63,108 nt of DNA from an uncultured Prevotella sp. Its GTDB lineage: Bacteria > Bacteroidota > Bacteroidia > Bacteroidales > Bacteroidaceae. The DNA is taken from assembly GCA_945869265.1 (NCBI GenBank), contig CAMBOI010000015.1:1-63108 (forward strand). The letters are read 5' to 3'. Shown here piece by piece: positions 34,011 to 42,453 of the stretch. The notes below the pieces were generated by a model, which saw nothing but the letters and a program-made list of their open reading frames with translations, searched no databases and was not told where the DNA came from. The translations under genes and the position numbers were made by a program. The stretch's first letter is position 1. Each line of letters begins with the position of its first letter.

Positions 34011-35339
34011 ATGATAGACATAGATAAAGTATTGACGAGATTAGGCATCACCGATCTCAACGAGATGCAGCAGAAGACAACTGCCGCCATCCTCGGCACC
34101 GACAACGACGTCGTAGTCCTGTCGCCCACAGGTTCAGGCAAGACCCTTGCCTATCTCCTGCCCGTGGCTCACGAGATTGACACCGAGAGCGACGATGTGC
34201 AGGTGGTGGTGATTGTGCCGGGGCGCGAACTCGCCCTGCAGTCCGACACCGTCCTCCGCGACATGTCATGCGGAGTGAGGTCAGTGAGCTGCTACGGCGG
34301 ACGCCCCGCCATGGATGAGCACAAGGTAATCCGCAAGGTGCAGCCCCATGTCGTCTTCGGCACACCCGGCCGTCTCAACGACCATCTCGACAAGCGCAAC
34401 ATCAACCCATATAATATAAGGTGTGTCGTAATCGACGAATTCGACAAATGCCTTCAGATGGGTTTCCACGACGAGATGTCGCGCCTGCTTAAGAAGCTCC
34501 CCGGACTGCGCCGCCGCATCCTTCTCTCAGCCACCGATGCCGACGAGATACCCTCGTTTGTCCATCTCAATGAGGCAGTGCGCATTGATTGCCTCGACGC
34601 CCGTGAGCAAGTGCCCCACCGCGTCACCATCCATGAGGTGCGCAGCGAGATAAAAGACAAGCTCGCCGCCCTCTCCCTTCTCCTTCGCTCCTTTGAGGGA
34701 GGCAGTGCCGTGGTGTTCCTCAACTATCGCGACAGTGTGGAGCGCACCGCCGACCACCTGCGCCGCGAAGGCTTTGCCGTGAGCCATTTTCATGGCGGCA
34801 TGCCACAGGAAGAGCGCGAGGCGGCACTCTATCGCTTCAGCAACGGTTCGTCGAATGTCTTCGTGTGCACCGACCTGGCCTCTCGCGGACTCGACATCCC
34901 CGACATCGACAACATCGTCCACTACCATCTGCCCCAGGGCGAGGATGGATATGTGCATAGGGTAGGGCGCACAGCCCGTTGGGAATCCACAGGCCGCACC
35001 TTCTTCGTGCTCGGTCCCGAGGAGCATATCCCCGATTTTGTCGAGGGCGACGTGAGCGTCTATGTCCTTCCGTCTCCCGATCTCCTTCCTCCTCCCGCTC
35101 CCGCCAAGATGCTCACGCTCTATATCGGCAAGGGCAAGAAAGACAAGTTGAGCAAGGGCGACATCGTCGGTTTTCTGTGCAAGAAAGGAGGTCTCACCTC
35201 CGCCGACATCGGGCGCATCGACGTCAAGGAGCGCTACTGCTATGTGGCAGTACTTGCCGACAAAGCCTCGCGTGTGCTCGCCAACACCGCGGGCGAGAAG
35301 ATCAAAGGCGTTAAGACCGTGGTAGAAATAGTGAAATAA
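34011..35339 (+). CDS. DbpA-like DEAD-box RNA helicase (DEFD variant)
   Basis: A 442-residue ATP-dependent RNA helicase. All helicase motifs are present in order: SPTGSGKT (I), PGREL (Ia), GGR, TPGRL (Ib), DEFD (II, Phe for Ala), SAT (III), VVFLNYRDS (IV), CTDLASRGLDIP (V) and HRVGRTAR (VI). Residues of about 365-440 (LYIGKGKKDKLSKGDIVGFL, ADIGRIDVKERYCYVAV) resemble the RNA-binding domain of DbpA, which directs the enzyme to 23S rRNA during large-subunit assembly. Function by analogy. It sits directly downstream of repeat elements. Confidence 0.88.
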   Translation: MIDIDKVLTRLGITDLNEMQQKTTAAILGTDNDVVVLSPTGSGKTLAYLLPVAHEIDTESDDVQVVVIVPGRELALQSDTVLRDMSCGVRSVSCYGGRPAMDEHKVIRKVQPHVVFGTPGRLNDHLDKRNINPYNIRCVVIDEFDKCLQMGFHDEMSRLLKKLPGLRRRILLSATDADEIPSFVHLNEAVRIDCLDAREQVPHRVTIHEVRSEIKDKLAALSLLLRSFEGGSAVVFLNYRDSVERTADHLRREGFAVSHFHGGMPQEEREAALYRFSNGSSNVFVCTDLASRGLDIPDIDNIVHYHLPQGEDGYVHRVGRTARWESTGRTFFVLGPEEHIPDFVEGDVSVYVLPSPDLLPPPAPAKMLTLYIGKGKKDKLSKGDIVGFLCKKGGLTSADIGRIDVKERYCYVAVLADKASRVLANTAGEKIKGVKTVVEIVK

Positions 35340-35423
35340 ATACGTATTTATATGCAAAATTGCCAACTTTATGTATCAAATAGACAATAAATAGCCTTTT
35401 TTGATGACATTTTTGCTCAAAAG

Positions 35424-35455
35424 TTTGCGTAATTAGATAAAAAAGTGTAACTTCG
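35424..35455 (+). promoter_or_regulatory. Promoter of the serC-serA operon
   Basis: TTTG at 35424-35427, 20 bases, TAACTTCG at 35448-35455 followed by CAGCG. One base of the -7 box differs from consensus. The leader is about 80 bases. Confidence 0.65.
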
Positions 35456-35540
35456 CAGCGCTTTTCTATAAAATCAGCTATAGGAGCGCATAAAACGTAT
35501 AAAGAAACATTAATAATATAATTAAAAAGGACAATCAAAA

Positions 35541-36608
35541 ATGAAGAAGTACAACTTTAATGCAGGTCCGTCAATGCTTCCCCGCGAAGTGATTGAAAAC
35601 ACCGCAAAGCAGTGTCTGGACTTCCAGGAATCAGGTCTCTCACTTATGGAGATTAGTCATCGTGCCAAGAATTTCCAGCCCGTCGTTGATGAGGCAGAGG
35701 CTCTTGTTAAGGAGCTCCTCCAGGTGCCCGAGGGTTACTCGGTATTGTTCCTTGGCGGTGGCGCCTCGTTGGAATTCTGTATGATACCCTATAACTTCCT
35801 CGTAAAGAAGGCAGCTTATCTCAACACCGGTGTGTGGGCAAAGAAGGCCATGAAGGAGGCAAAGCTCTTCGGCGAGGTAGTTGAGGTAGCTTCATCCGCC
35901 GACGCCAACTACACCTTCATCCCCAAGGGATGGACATGCCCCGATGATGTCGATTATCTGCACATCACCACCAACAACACAATCTACGGTACTGAAATCC
36001 GCAAGGATCTCGATGTCAACGTGCCCATCATTGCCGACATGTCGTCCGACATCATGAGCCGTCCCGTTGACGTGAGCAAGTACGACTGCATCTACGGCGG
36101 TGCCCAGAAGAACCTCTCTATGGCAGGAGTCACCTTCGTCATCGTCAAGAACGACGCTCTTGGCAAGGCTCCCCGCGAGATTCCCACCATGCTCGACTAT
36201 CGCACCCACGTCGAGAAGGGTTCTATGTTCAACACACCTCCCGTTGTGCCCATCTACTGCATGCTCGAGAATCTCCGTTGGATTAAGAAGAACGGCGGTG
36301 TAGAGGCAATGGCAAAGCGTGCACAGGAGCGTGCCGACATCGTCTATGGCGAGATCGACCGCAACAAGCTCTTCCGTGGCACAGTAGAGGCAGAAGACCG
36401 TTCGCTGATGAACATCTGCTTCGTGATGAACGACGAGTATAAGGAGCTTGAGAAGCCCTTCCTCGACTTCGCCACCGAGCGTGGTATGGTAGGTATCAAG
36501 GGTCACCGCAGTGTTGGTGGATTCCGCGCCAGCTGCTATAATGCCCAGACCATCGAAGGTGTCAATGCGCTCGTGGCTTGCATGAAGGAGTTTGAGAGTA
36601 AGAATTAA
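35541..36608 (+). CDS. serC: Phosphoserine aminotransferase
   Basis: A 355-residue PLP enzyme that makes 3-phosphoserine from 3-phosphohydroxypyruvate and glutamate (also serving vitamin B6 synthesis). FNAGPSMLP opens the protein and [10 protein letters not shown] binds phosphate. The PLP lysine is in [13 protein letters not shown], preceded by [23 protein letters not shown] near the end is the substrate-binding arginine segment. It heads the serC-serA-DUF1015-YigZ operon. Confidence 0.96.
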   Translation: MKKYNFNAGPSMLPREVIENTAKQCLDFQESGLSLMEISHRAKNFQPVVDEAEALVKELLQVPEGYSVLFLGGGASLEFCMIPYNFLVKKAAYLNTGVWAKKAMKEAKLFGEVVEVASSADANYTFIPKGWTCPDDVDYLHITTNNTIYGTEIRKDLDVNVPIIADMSSDIMSRPVDVSKYDCIYGGAQKNLSMAGVTFVIVKNDALGKAPREIPTMLDYRTHVEKGSMFNTPPVVPIYCMLENLRWIKKNGGVEAMAKRAQERADIVYGEIDRNKLFRGTVEAEDRSLMNICFVMNDEYKELEKPFLDFATERGMVGIKGHRSVGGFRASCYNAQTIEGVNALVACMKEFESKN

Positions 36609-36617
36609 AAAATAACT

Positions 36618-37532
36618 ATGAAAGTATTAGTAGCAACAGAGAAGCCATTCGCAGCTGCAGCTGTAGAGGGCATCAAGGCAGAGATAGAGGGCGCAGGCAA
36701 TGAGCTCGTTCTGCTTGAGAAATATACAGAGAAGCAGCAGCTTCTCGACGCAGTGAAGGATGCCGACGCGATGATAATCCGTTCGGACAAGGTGGATGCC
36801 GAGGTGCTCGACGCTGCCAAGCAGTTGAAGATTGTATTGCGCGCAGGTGCCGGATACGACAATATCGACCTCGCCGCAGCCACAGCCCACGATGTTGTCG
36901 CCGAGAACACTCCCGGACAGAACGCCAATGCCGTGGCAGAGCTCGTCTTCGGTCTGCTCGTCTTCGCCGTACGTAATTTCTACAACGGCAAGGCAGGCAC
37001 CGAGCTCAAGGGCAAGAAACTTGGTATTCTCGCCTTCGGCAACGTTGGTCGCAACGTGGCCCGCATCGCAGCAGGATTCGGTATGGAGGTATATGCCTAC
37101 GACGCTTTCTGCCCCAAGGAGGCCATCGAGGCAGCCGGTGTTAAGGCAGTGGATTCACAGGACGACCTGTTCAAGACCTGCGACGTCGTTTCGCTTCACA
37201 TCCCCGCCACTCCCGAGACCAAGCAGAGCATCAACTACGCCACAGTAGGTCAGATGAAGAAGGGTGGTATTCTTGTCAACACCGCCCGCAAGGAGGTTAT
37301 CAACGAGCCCGAGCTCATCAAGCTTCTCGCCGAGCGCACCGACCTCAAGTTCATCACCGACATCAAGCCCGATGCCGATGCCGACTTCGCCCAGTTTGAG
37401 GGTCGCTATTTCAGCACCCCCAAGAAGATGGGTGCCCAGACTGCCGAGGCCAATACCAACGCCGGTATCGCCGCCGCCCGTCAGATCAACGCCTTCTTCA
37501 AGGACGGATGCACGAAGTTTAAAGTCAATTAG
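36618..37532 (+). CDS. serA: D-3-phosphoglycerate dehydrogenase, short form
   Basis: A 304-residue NAD-dependent dehydrogenase for the first step of serine synthesis. The dinucleotide loop is LAFGNVGRN, where Ala replaces the first Gly of GxGxxG. NTARKEVI carries the catalytic Arg. The family's usual TPHxG segment is here TPKKMGAQT, so Lys stands where His acts in E. coli. There is no C-terminal ACT domain. This short, Lys-containing form is known in Bacteroidetes and Entamoeba, so it is a subtype rather than a defect. It starts nine bases after serC. Confidence 0.93.
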   Translation: MKVLVATEKPFAAAAVEGIKAEIEGAGNELVLLEKYTEKQQLLDAVKDADAMIIRSDKVDAEVLDAAKQLKIVLRAGAGYDNIDLAAATAHDVVAENTPGQNANAVAELVFGLLVFAVRNFYNGKAGTELKGKKLGILAFGNVGRNVARIAAGFGMEVYAYDAFCPKEAIEAAGVKAVDSQDDLFKTCDVVSLHIPATPETKQSINYATVGQMKKGGILVNTARKEVINEPELIKLLAERTDLKFITDIKPDADADFAQFEGRYFSTPKKMGAQTAEANTNAGIAAARQINAFFKDGCTKFKVN

Positions 37533-37540
37533 AAATTAGG

Positions 37541-38788
37541 ATGGCAAAAGTAAAACCATTTAGGGGTATTCGCCCTCCGAAGGAGCTGGTGGAGAAAGTT
37601 GAGTCACGTCCCTACGACGTGCTCAACTCCGAAGAAGCCCGGGCCGAGGCAGGCGACAACGAGATGAGCCTCTATCATATCATCAAACCCGAAATCGACT
37701 TCCCCGAGGGAACGAGCGAGTATGATCCGCGCGTCTATGAGAAAGCCGCCGAGAACTTCCAGAAGTTCCAGGACAAAGGCTGGCTCGTGCAGGACGACAA
37801 GGAAAACTACTATATCTATGCCCAGACAATGAACGGCAAGACACAATATGGCCTTGTTGTCGGAGCATACGTCGATGACTATATGACGGGCAAGATAAAG
37901 AAGCACGAACTCACTCGTCGCGACAAGGAAGAAGACCGCATGAAGCATGTGCGTGTGAACAACGCCAACATCGAACCGGTGTTCTTCGCCTATCCCGACA
38001 ACAAAGTGCTCAACGACCTCATCATGCGCTATGCCGCCACCGAGCCCGAGTACGACTTCATCGCGCCTATCGACGGCTTCGGACATAAGTTCTGGGTAAT
38101 CTCCGACGAGAAGGACATCGAGACAATCACCAACGAGTTTGCCAAGATGCCCAATATGTATATCGCCGACGGACACCATCGCTCGGCAGCCGCAGCCCTC
38201 GTGGGAGCGGAGAAGGCCAAGCTCAACAAGGAGCATCGTGGCGACGAGGAGTACAACTACTTCATGGCAGTGTGCTTCCAGGCCTCTCAGCTCACCATCC
38301 TCGACTACAACCGTGTTGTCAAGGACCTCAACCGCATGGAGTCCGACGAGTTCCTGCGCAAGCTCACGCGCAACTTCATCGTCGAAGACAAGGGCGAGGA
38401 GATCTACAAGCCCCAGCAGCCCCACGAGTTCTCGATGTATCTCGACGAGCATTGGTATTCGCTCAAGGCCAAGGAGGGCACCTACGACAACAACGACCCC
38501 ATCGGCGTTCTCGACGTTGACATCTCCAGCCGCCTGATACTCGACGACCTGCTTGGCATCAAGGACCTTCGCGGCAGCAACCGCATCGACTTCGTTGGCG
38601 GTCTGCGTGGACTTGGCGAGCTCAAGCGTCGTGTCGATAGTGGAGAGATGCGCATGGCATTGGCTCTCTATCCCGTGTCGATGAAGCAGATTATGGACAT
38701 TGCCGACAGTGGCAACATCATGCCGCCCAAGGCCACATGGTTTGAACCCAAACTCCGCTCCGGACTCGTTATCCACAAACTTTCTTAG
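37541..38788 (+). CDS. DUF1015 family protein
   Basis: A 415-residue soluble protein of the DUF1015 family, with PFRGIRPPKELVEKVESRPYDVLNSEE at the start and YIADGHHRSAAA in the middle. That HHR motif is the family hallmark, and TWFEPKLRSGLVI closes the protein. The biochemical activity is not established as far as I know. In Bacteroidales it is regularly encoded behind serC-serA, which suggests a link to serine or phosphoserine metabolism. It starts eight bases after serA. Confidence 0.88.
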   Translation: MAKVKPFRGIRPPKELVEKVESRPYDVLNSEEARAEAGDNEMSLYHIIKPEIDFPEGTSEYDPRVYEKAAENFQKFQDKGWLVQDDKENYYIYAQTMNGKTQYGLVVGAYVDDYMTGKIKKHELTRRDKEEDRMKHVRVNNANIEPVFFAYPDNKVLNDLIMRYAATEPEYDFIAPIDGFGHKFWVISDEKDIETITNEFAKMPNMYIADGHHRSAAAALVGAEKAKLNKEHRGDEEYNYFMAVCFQASQLTILDYNRVVKDLNRMESDEFLRKLTRNFIVEDKGEEIYKPQQPHEFSMYLDEHWYSLKAKEGTYDNNDPIGVLDVDISSRLILDDLLGIKDLRGSNRIDFVGGLRGLGELKRRVDSGEMRMALALYPVSMKQIMDIADSGNIMPPKATWFEPKLRSGLVIHKLS

Positions 38789-38793
38789 AAGAC

Positions 38794-39378
38794 GTGGACG
38801 TATATAAGACGATAAGTGAACATAAGACAGGCGAGGGATACTATACTGAAAAGCGTAGCAAATTCCTCGCCTTTGCACATCATGTCGAGACAGTCGATGA
38901 GGTGAAGGACATAGTGGCCCAATACCGCAAGAAATACTTCGACGCGCGACATGTCTGTTGGGCATATATGCTCGGACAGGAGCGCACCGAATTTCGTGCC
39001 AACGACGACGGAGAGCCAAGCAGCACTGCAGGCAAGCCCATCTTGGGTCAGATCAACAGTCGCGAGCTCACCAACGTGCTCGTCCTCGTGATAAGATACT
39101 TCGGAGGCGTGAAGCTCGGCACGAGCGGACTCATCGTGGCATATAAGGAGGCAGCCGCCCTTGCCCTCGACGATGCCGACGCAGAAGAGCGATTGATAGA
39201 GGAGGAGATAACCTATTCGTTCACCTATGTTATGATGAACGACGTCATGCGCATCGTCAAGGACCTTCAGCCCCGCATTGTCTCCCAAACCTTCGACAAC
39301 ACCTGCGAGATAACCCTCGCCATCCGCCGCTCCCAAGCCGAACAACTCAAGCAACGCCTGGCGCAACTATCCTTTTAG
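38794..39378 (+). CDS. YigZ/IMPACT family protein
   Basis: A 194-residue protein starting with GTG at 38794. Residues 15-125 match the YigZ/IMPACT N-terminal domain (KRSKFLAFAHHVETVDEV, DDGEPSSTAGKPIL, VIRYFGGVKLGTSGL). A short C-terminal ferredoxin-like domain follows. Function in bacteria is unclear, and the eukaryotic relative IMPACT is a translation regulator. The start lies five bases after the DUF1015 stop, so it is cotranscribed. Confidence 0.9.
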   Translation: MDVYKTISEHKTGEGYYTEKRSKFLAFAHHVETVDEVKDIVAQYRKKYFDARHVCWAYMLGQERTEFRANDDGEPSSTAGKPILGQINSRELTNVLVLVIRYFGGVKLGTSGLIVAYKEAAALALDDADAEERLIEEEITYSFTYVMMNDVMRIVKDLQPRIVSQTFDNTCEITLAIRRSQAEQLKQRLAQLSF

Positions 39379-39421
39379 TAAATGAAGAATTCTTCATTCT
39401 TCATTCAAAAAAAACATTCCT
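39379..39421 (+). repeat. GAAGAATGAA-type inverted repeat
   Basis: AATGAAGAA followed by TTCTTCATT forms a small palindrome, followed by another TTCTTCATTC unit and a TTCCTAATT piece. Same unit family as 52980-53017. Confidence 0.7.
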
Positions 39422-39431
39422 AATTAAAAAT

Positions 39432-39467
39432 AAAGGCGACGCCGTATATTCAACGGCATCGCCTTTT
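39432..39467. terminator. Bidirectional terminator between YigZ and rpsA
   Basis: AAAGGCGACGCCGT pairs (one mismatch) with the segment ACGGCATCGCCTTT around a short AT loop. T runs on the right and A runs on the left mean it can end both convergent transcripts. Confidence 0.8.
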
Positions 39468-39488
39468 TAAGTATTTCAATCTTTCAAT

Positions 39489-41264
39489 TTACTCACCCTT
39501 CTCCATCTGAGCCTTGAGCTGAGCAAGAACATCGATGTCACCGAGAGTGGTAGAAGCAGGCTGATTTTCAATCTTTATAGCCTCTTCCTTCTTGGCACGA
39601 GGCTTCTTGGCAGCACGCTTCTCCTCACGCTGAGCATCCTCGAATGTGCGGCTGTGCGACAGGATGATGCGCTTGCTGTCCTTGTTGAATTCGATAACCT
39701 TGAATGGCAGTTCCTCACCGAGAGCGGCCTGAGTACCATCCTCCTTAACGAGATGCTTAGGAGTGGCGAAGCCCTCAACGCCCTTCTCAAGAGATACCAC
39801 TGCACCCTTCTCCAGCAGTTCCACGATCTTACCCTCGTGTATGCTGCCTACTGTGTATGTAGCCTCAAACTGGTTCCATGGGTTGTCCTCAAGCTGCTTG
39901 TGGCCGAGACTCAGGCGACGGTTATCCTTGTCGATGTCGAGTACGACAACGTCGATCTCTGAGCCCACCTGAGTGAACTCTGAAGGATGCTTAACCTTCT
40001 TGGTCCAAGAGAGGTCGCTGATGTGGATAAGTCCGTCAACACCCTCCTCCAGCTCAACGAATACGCCGAAGTTGGTGAAGTTGCGCACCTTAGCAGTGTG
40101 CTTGCTTCCAACAGGATACTTAACCTCGATAGCCTCCCATGGGTCTTCCTTAAGCTGCTTGATACCAAGGCTCATCTTGCGCTCGTCGCGGTCGAGAGTG
40201 AGGATAACAGCCTCTACCTCGTCGCCCACGCTGAGGAAGTCCTGAGCAGAGCGCAGGTGCTGGCTCCATGACATCTCGCTTACGTGGATAAGACCCTCCA
40301 CACCGGGCTGGATCTCTACGAATGCACCGTAGTCTGCGATAACGACCACCTTGCCCTTCACCTTGTCGCCCACCTTCAAGTTGGCGTCCAGGGCATCCCA
40401 TGGGTGCGGAGTCAGCTGCTTCAGTCCGAGAGCAATACGCTTCTTCTCGTCGTCGAAGTCGAGGATAACCACATTGATCTTCTGGTCGAGCTCCACCACC
40501 TTGTGGGGATCGTCCACGCGGCCCCAAGAGAGGTCAGTGATATGGATGAGTCCGTCAACACCACCCAGGTCAACGAATACGCCGTAAGAGGTGATGTTCT
40601 TGACAGTACCTTCAAGAATCTGACCCTTCTCGAGCTTAGAGATAATCTCGCGCTTCTGAGCCTCGAGTTCCTCTTCGATAAGAGCCTTGTGCGAAACAAC
40701 CACGTTGCGGAACTCCTGGTTGATCTTCACAACCTTGAACTCCATGGTCTTGTTTACAAACTGGTCGTAGTCGCGTATTGGGTGAACGTCAATCTGGCTA
40801 CCGGGCAAGAATGCCTCGATGCCGAATACGTCAACAATCATACCGCCCTTAGTGCGGCACTTGATGAAGCCCTGAATAACCTCCTCGTTCTCGAGGGCAG
40901 CGTTAACGCGCTCCCAGCTCTTGCTGAGGCGAGCCTTCTTGTGCGACAGGATAAGCTGACCCTTGCGGTCCTCCTGGTTTTCTACGTAAACCTCCACCTT
41001 GTCGCCCACCTTCAGGTCGGGATTGTAGCGGAATTCGCTTGCGGGGATGATACCGTCGCTCTTGTAGCCGATGTTGACGATAACTTCCTTCTTGTCCACT
41101 GAGATAACAGTACCCTCAGTCACTTGGTGCTCACTAACCTTGTTCAAGGTTTCGTCGTAAGCCTTGTCCAGCTCTTCCTTGCTGACGTTAGCCGATGTGC
41201 CATTTTCAAATTCTTCCCAGTTGAAGTCGTCCAATGGCTTGACGTTGTTTGTTAATTCTGACAT
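39489..41264 (-). CDS. rpsA: 30S ribosomal protein S1
   Basis: A 591-residue protein with six S1 RNA-binding repeats. The first two (from about 50) are the divergent ribosome-docking pair. Repeats three to five are the most regular (GVFVDLGGVDGLIHITDLSW and its analogues), and the sixth (GAVVSLEKGVEGFATPKHL) is weaker. A basic, Lys/Ala/Glu-rich tail ends the protein. S1 in E. coli binds A/U-rich leaders of mRNAs; here it may matter for the A-rich leaders common in this window, by inference. The gene is transcribed alone. Confidence 0.95.
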   Translation of the reverse strand: MSELTNNVKPLDDFNWEEFENGTSANVSKEELDKAYDETLNKVSEHQVTEGTVISVDKKEVIVNIGYKSDGIIPASEFRYNPDLKVGDKVEVYVENQEDRKGQLILSHKKARLSKSWERVNAALENEEVIQGFIKCRTKGGMIVDVFGIEAFLPGSQIDVHPIRDYDQFVNKTMEFKVVKINQEFRNVVVSHKALIEEELEAQKREIISKLEKGQILEGTVKNITSYGVFVDLGGVDGLIHITDLSWGRVDDPHKVVELDQKINVVILDFDDEKKRIALGLKQLTPHPWDALDANLKVGDKVKGKVVVIADYGAFVEIQPGVEGLIHVSEMSWSQHLRSAQDFLSVGDEVEAVILTLDRDERKMSLGIKQLKEDPWEAIEVKYPVGSKHTAKVRNFTNFGVFVELEEGVDGLIHISDLSWTKKVKHPSEFTQVGSEIDVVVLDIDKDNRRLSLGHKQLEDNPWNQFEATYTVGSIHEGKIVELLEKGAVVSLEKGVEGFATPKHLVKEDGTQAALGEELPFKVIEFNKDSKRIILSHSRTFEDAQREEKRAAKKPRAKKEEAIKIENQPASTTLGDIDVLAQLKAQMEKGE

Positions 41265-41319
41265 AATTTTAATTAAATGTTTTTTTAAAATTAAAGTTAG
41301 ACTTTATGTTAATTTAAGC

Positions 41320-41348
41320 CGGCTTTTAGCCGACGATTTTCAAAATCG
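41320..41348 (-). promoter_or_regulatory. Possible structured leader of rpsA mRNA
   Basis: Two small hairpins lie between the rpsA -7 box and its start codon: CGGCT-TTT-AGCCG (41320-41332) and CGATTTTCAAAATCG (41334-41348), at the very 5' end of the predicted transcript. In other bacteria S1 controls its own translation through leader structure. This is suggestive only. Confidence 0.3.
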
Positions 41349-41352
41349 GGTG

Positions 41353-41360
41353 CAAAGGTA
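41353..41360 (-). promoter_or_regulatory. -7 box of rpsA
   Basis: On the minus strand TACCTTTG followed by CACCC, a strong -7 element. No TTTG is seen at the usual distance. Confidence 0.6.
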
Positions 41361-41436
41361 CTAATTATTTGGCAATTAGGTATTAGAAATTAGCAATTAT
41401 TTCTTTCTGTTTATGATTATTTAACTAATTACACCT

Positions 41437-41467
41437 TGTACTATTCATATTTTTTTTAGTAATTTTG
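41437..41467 (+). promoter_or_regulatory. Promoter of the fimbrillin-like gene
   Basis: TTG at 41437-41439, 20 bases, TAATTTTG at 41460-41467 followed by CACCC. Confidence 0.65.
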
Positions 41468-41508
41468 CACCCAAAATAGCTGATTAATCAATTAAATCAA
41501 GGATAATT

Positions 41509-42441
41509 ATGAAGAAATTTGTTAATACCTTAATGGTACTTTTGAGTATTTTTATCACCACAAATTCATTGCTTTCGTGTGAGAAGGTTAATGTAGAAAA
41601 AAAAGATAAGGATATGGGGAAGGTGATTGTTTATATCTCCTTTTCTGATTTTAACTACTCCTTTGACGAGGACGAGATCGCTACACGTGCTTCTGACAAA
41701 ACGCCTGATGAGGCAGATGTCAACAGAATTGCCCTTTCGGTATTTGATACCAATGGAAAACTCGTATTCGAATCCACTAAGAATGAGTCGGTTGATGTTG
41801 ATGACTTCAGTCAGATATCTTGTGCCCTGCTGCCTGGTGATTATTCTTTTGTTGTAGTTGCCCACAAGGCAAATGACAACGAGAATCCCGCCATTATATC
41901 GTCAGTGGACAAGGCTACCATCACTACTGCAAAACTCCTTAAGTCGTTTGCGGTAAACCAGTCGGTGACAGTTATTGCCGATCAAGCTAACTATGTTACT
42001 ATAGACCTTGGCAAGCGTATCTCGTCACAGTTTATGCTCAAAGTGCTGGATGACCAACCGGCAGAGGTGGCTTGGTGCGAGATAATACTTAACCCCACAG
42101 TATCCGCCACCACTGATTATGTGTTCAATCCGAATACAGGATTCGCCTTTGAATCATATCAATACAAAAATGAGTTTCCAAGAAGTGGCATGAAAGGTGA
42201 AACGTTTAAGGAGAAATTACTTGGATTGCATTGCCTTGTGACGGAGAATCCTCAGAAAGTCAATGTCACGATAAACATGAAAGATGCCTCGGGAAATGTA
42301 GTGAAGAGCCGCACATTGACTGATGTGCCGATGGCTCCGCATAGGGTGACTCGTGCCACGGGCAATTTCTTCGACTCATCTACAAAAACGAATTTATTCT
42401 TTGATACAGAAGACGACCCAGTGTATGACATAAGCCTCTGA
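41509..42441 (+). CDS. FimB/Mfa2-type fimbrillin-like lipoprotein
   Basis: A 310-residue lipoprotein (signal MKKFVNTLMVLLSIFITTNSLLSC, Cys24). The first domain (VYISFSDFNYSF, RIALSVFDTNGKLVFE, LLPGDYSFVVVAHK) and a second beta domain resemble the anchor and tip subunits of Bacteroidetes type V pili (FimB/Mfa2 family). No other fimbrial gene lies nearby, so it is either an orphan pilus part or a related surface lipoprotein. The stop codon lies within a terminator hairpin shared with tamB. Confidence 0.6.
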   Translation: MKKFVNTLMVLLSIFITTNSLLSCEKVNVEKKDKDMGKVIVYISFSDFNYSFDEDEIATRASDKTPDEADVNRIALSVFDTNGKLVFESTKNESVDVDDFSQISCALLPGDYSFVVVAHKANDNENPAIISSVDKATITTAKLLKSFAVNQSVTVIADQANYVTIDLGKRISSQFMLKVLDDQPAEVAWCEIILNPTVSATTDYVFNPNTGFAFESYQYKNEFPRSGMKGETFKEKLLGLHCLVTENPQKVNVTINMKDASGNVVKSRTLTDVPMAPHRVTRATGNFFDSSTKTNLFFDTEDDPVYDISL

Positions 42442-42453
42442 GTGGAGGCTTAT
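42430..42453. terminator. Shared bidirectional terminator made from two gene ends
   Basis: ATAAGCCTC (42430-42438) pairs perfectly with GAGGCTTAT (42445-42453). The loop contains the fimbrillin-like stop codon and the right arm contains the tamB stop codon. Confidence 0.75.

Noticed and set aside
36618..37532. SerA as a damaged gene because the His and first Gly of classic motifs are missing
   Set aside because: The Lys-containing, ACT-less form is a known subtype in Bacteroidetes and the frame is complete.
37604..39019. Open frame of 471 codons on the minus strand
   Set aside because: It is the shadow of the DUF1015 gene and spans into YigZ; no conserved motif.
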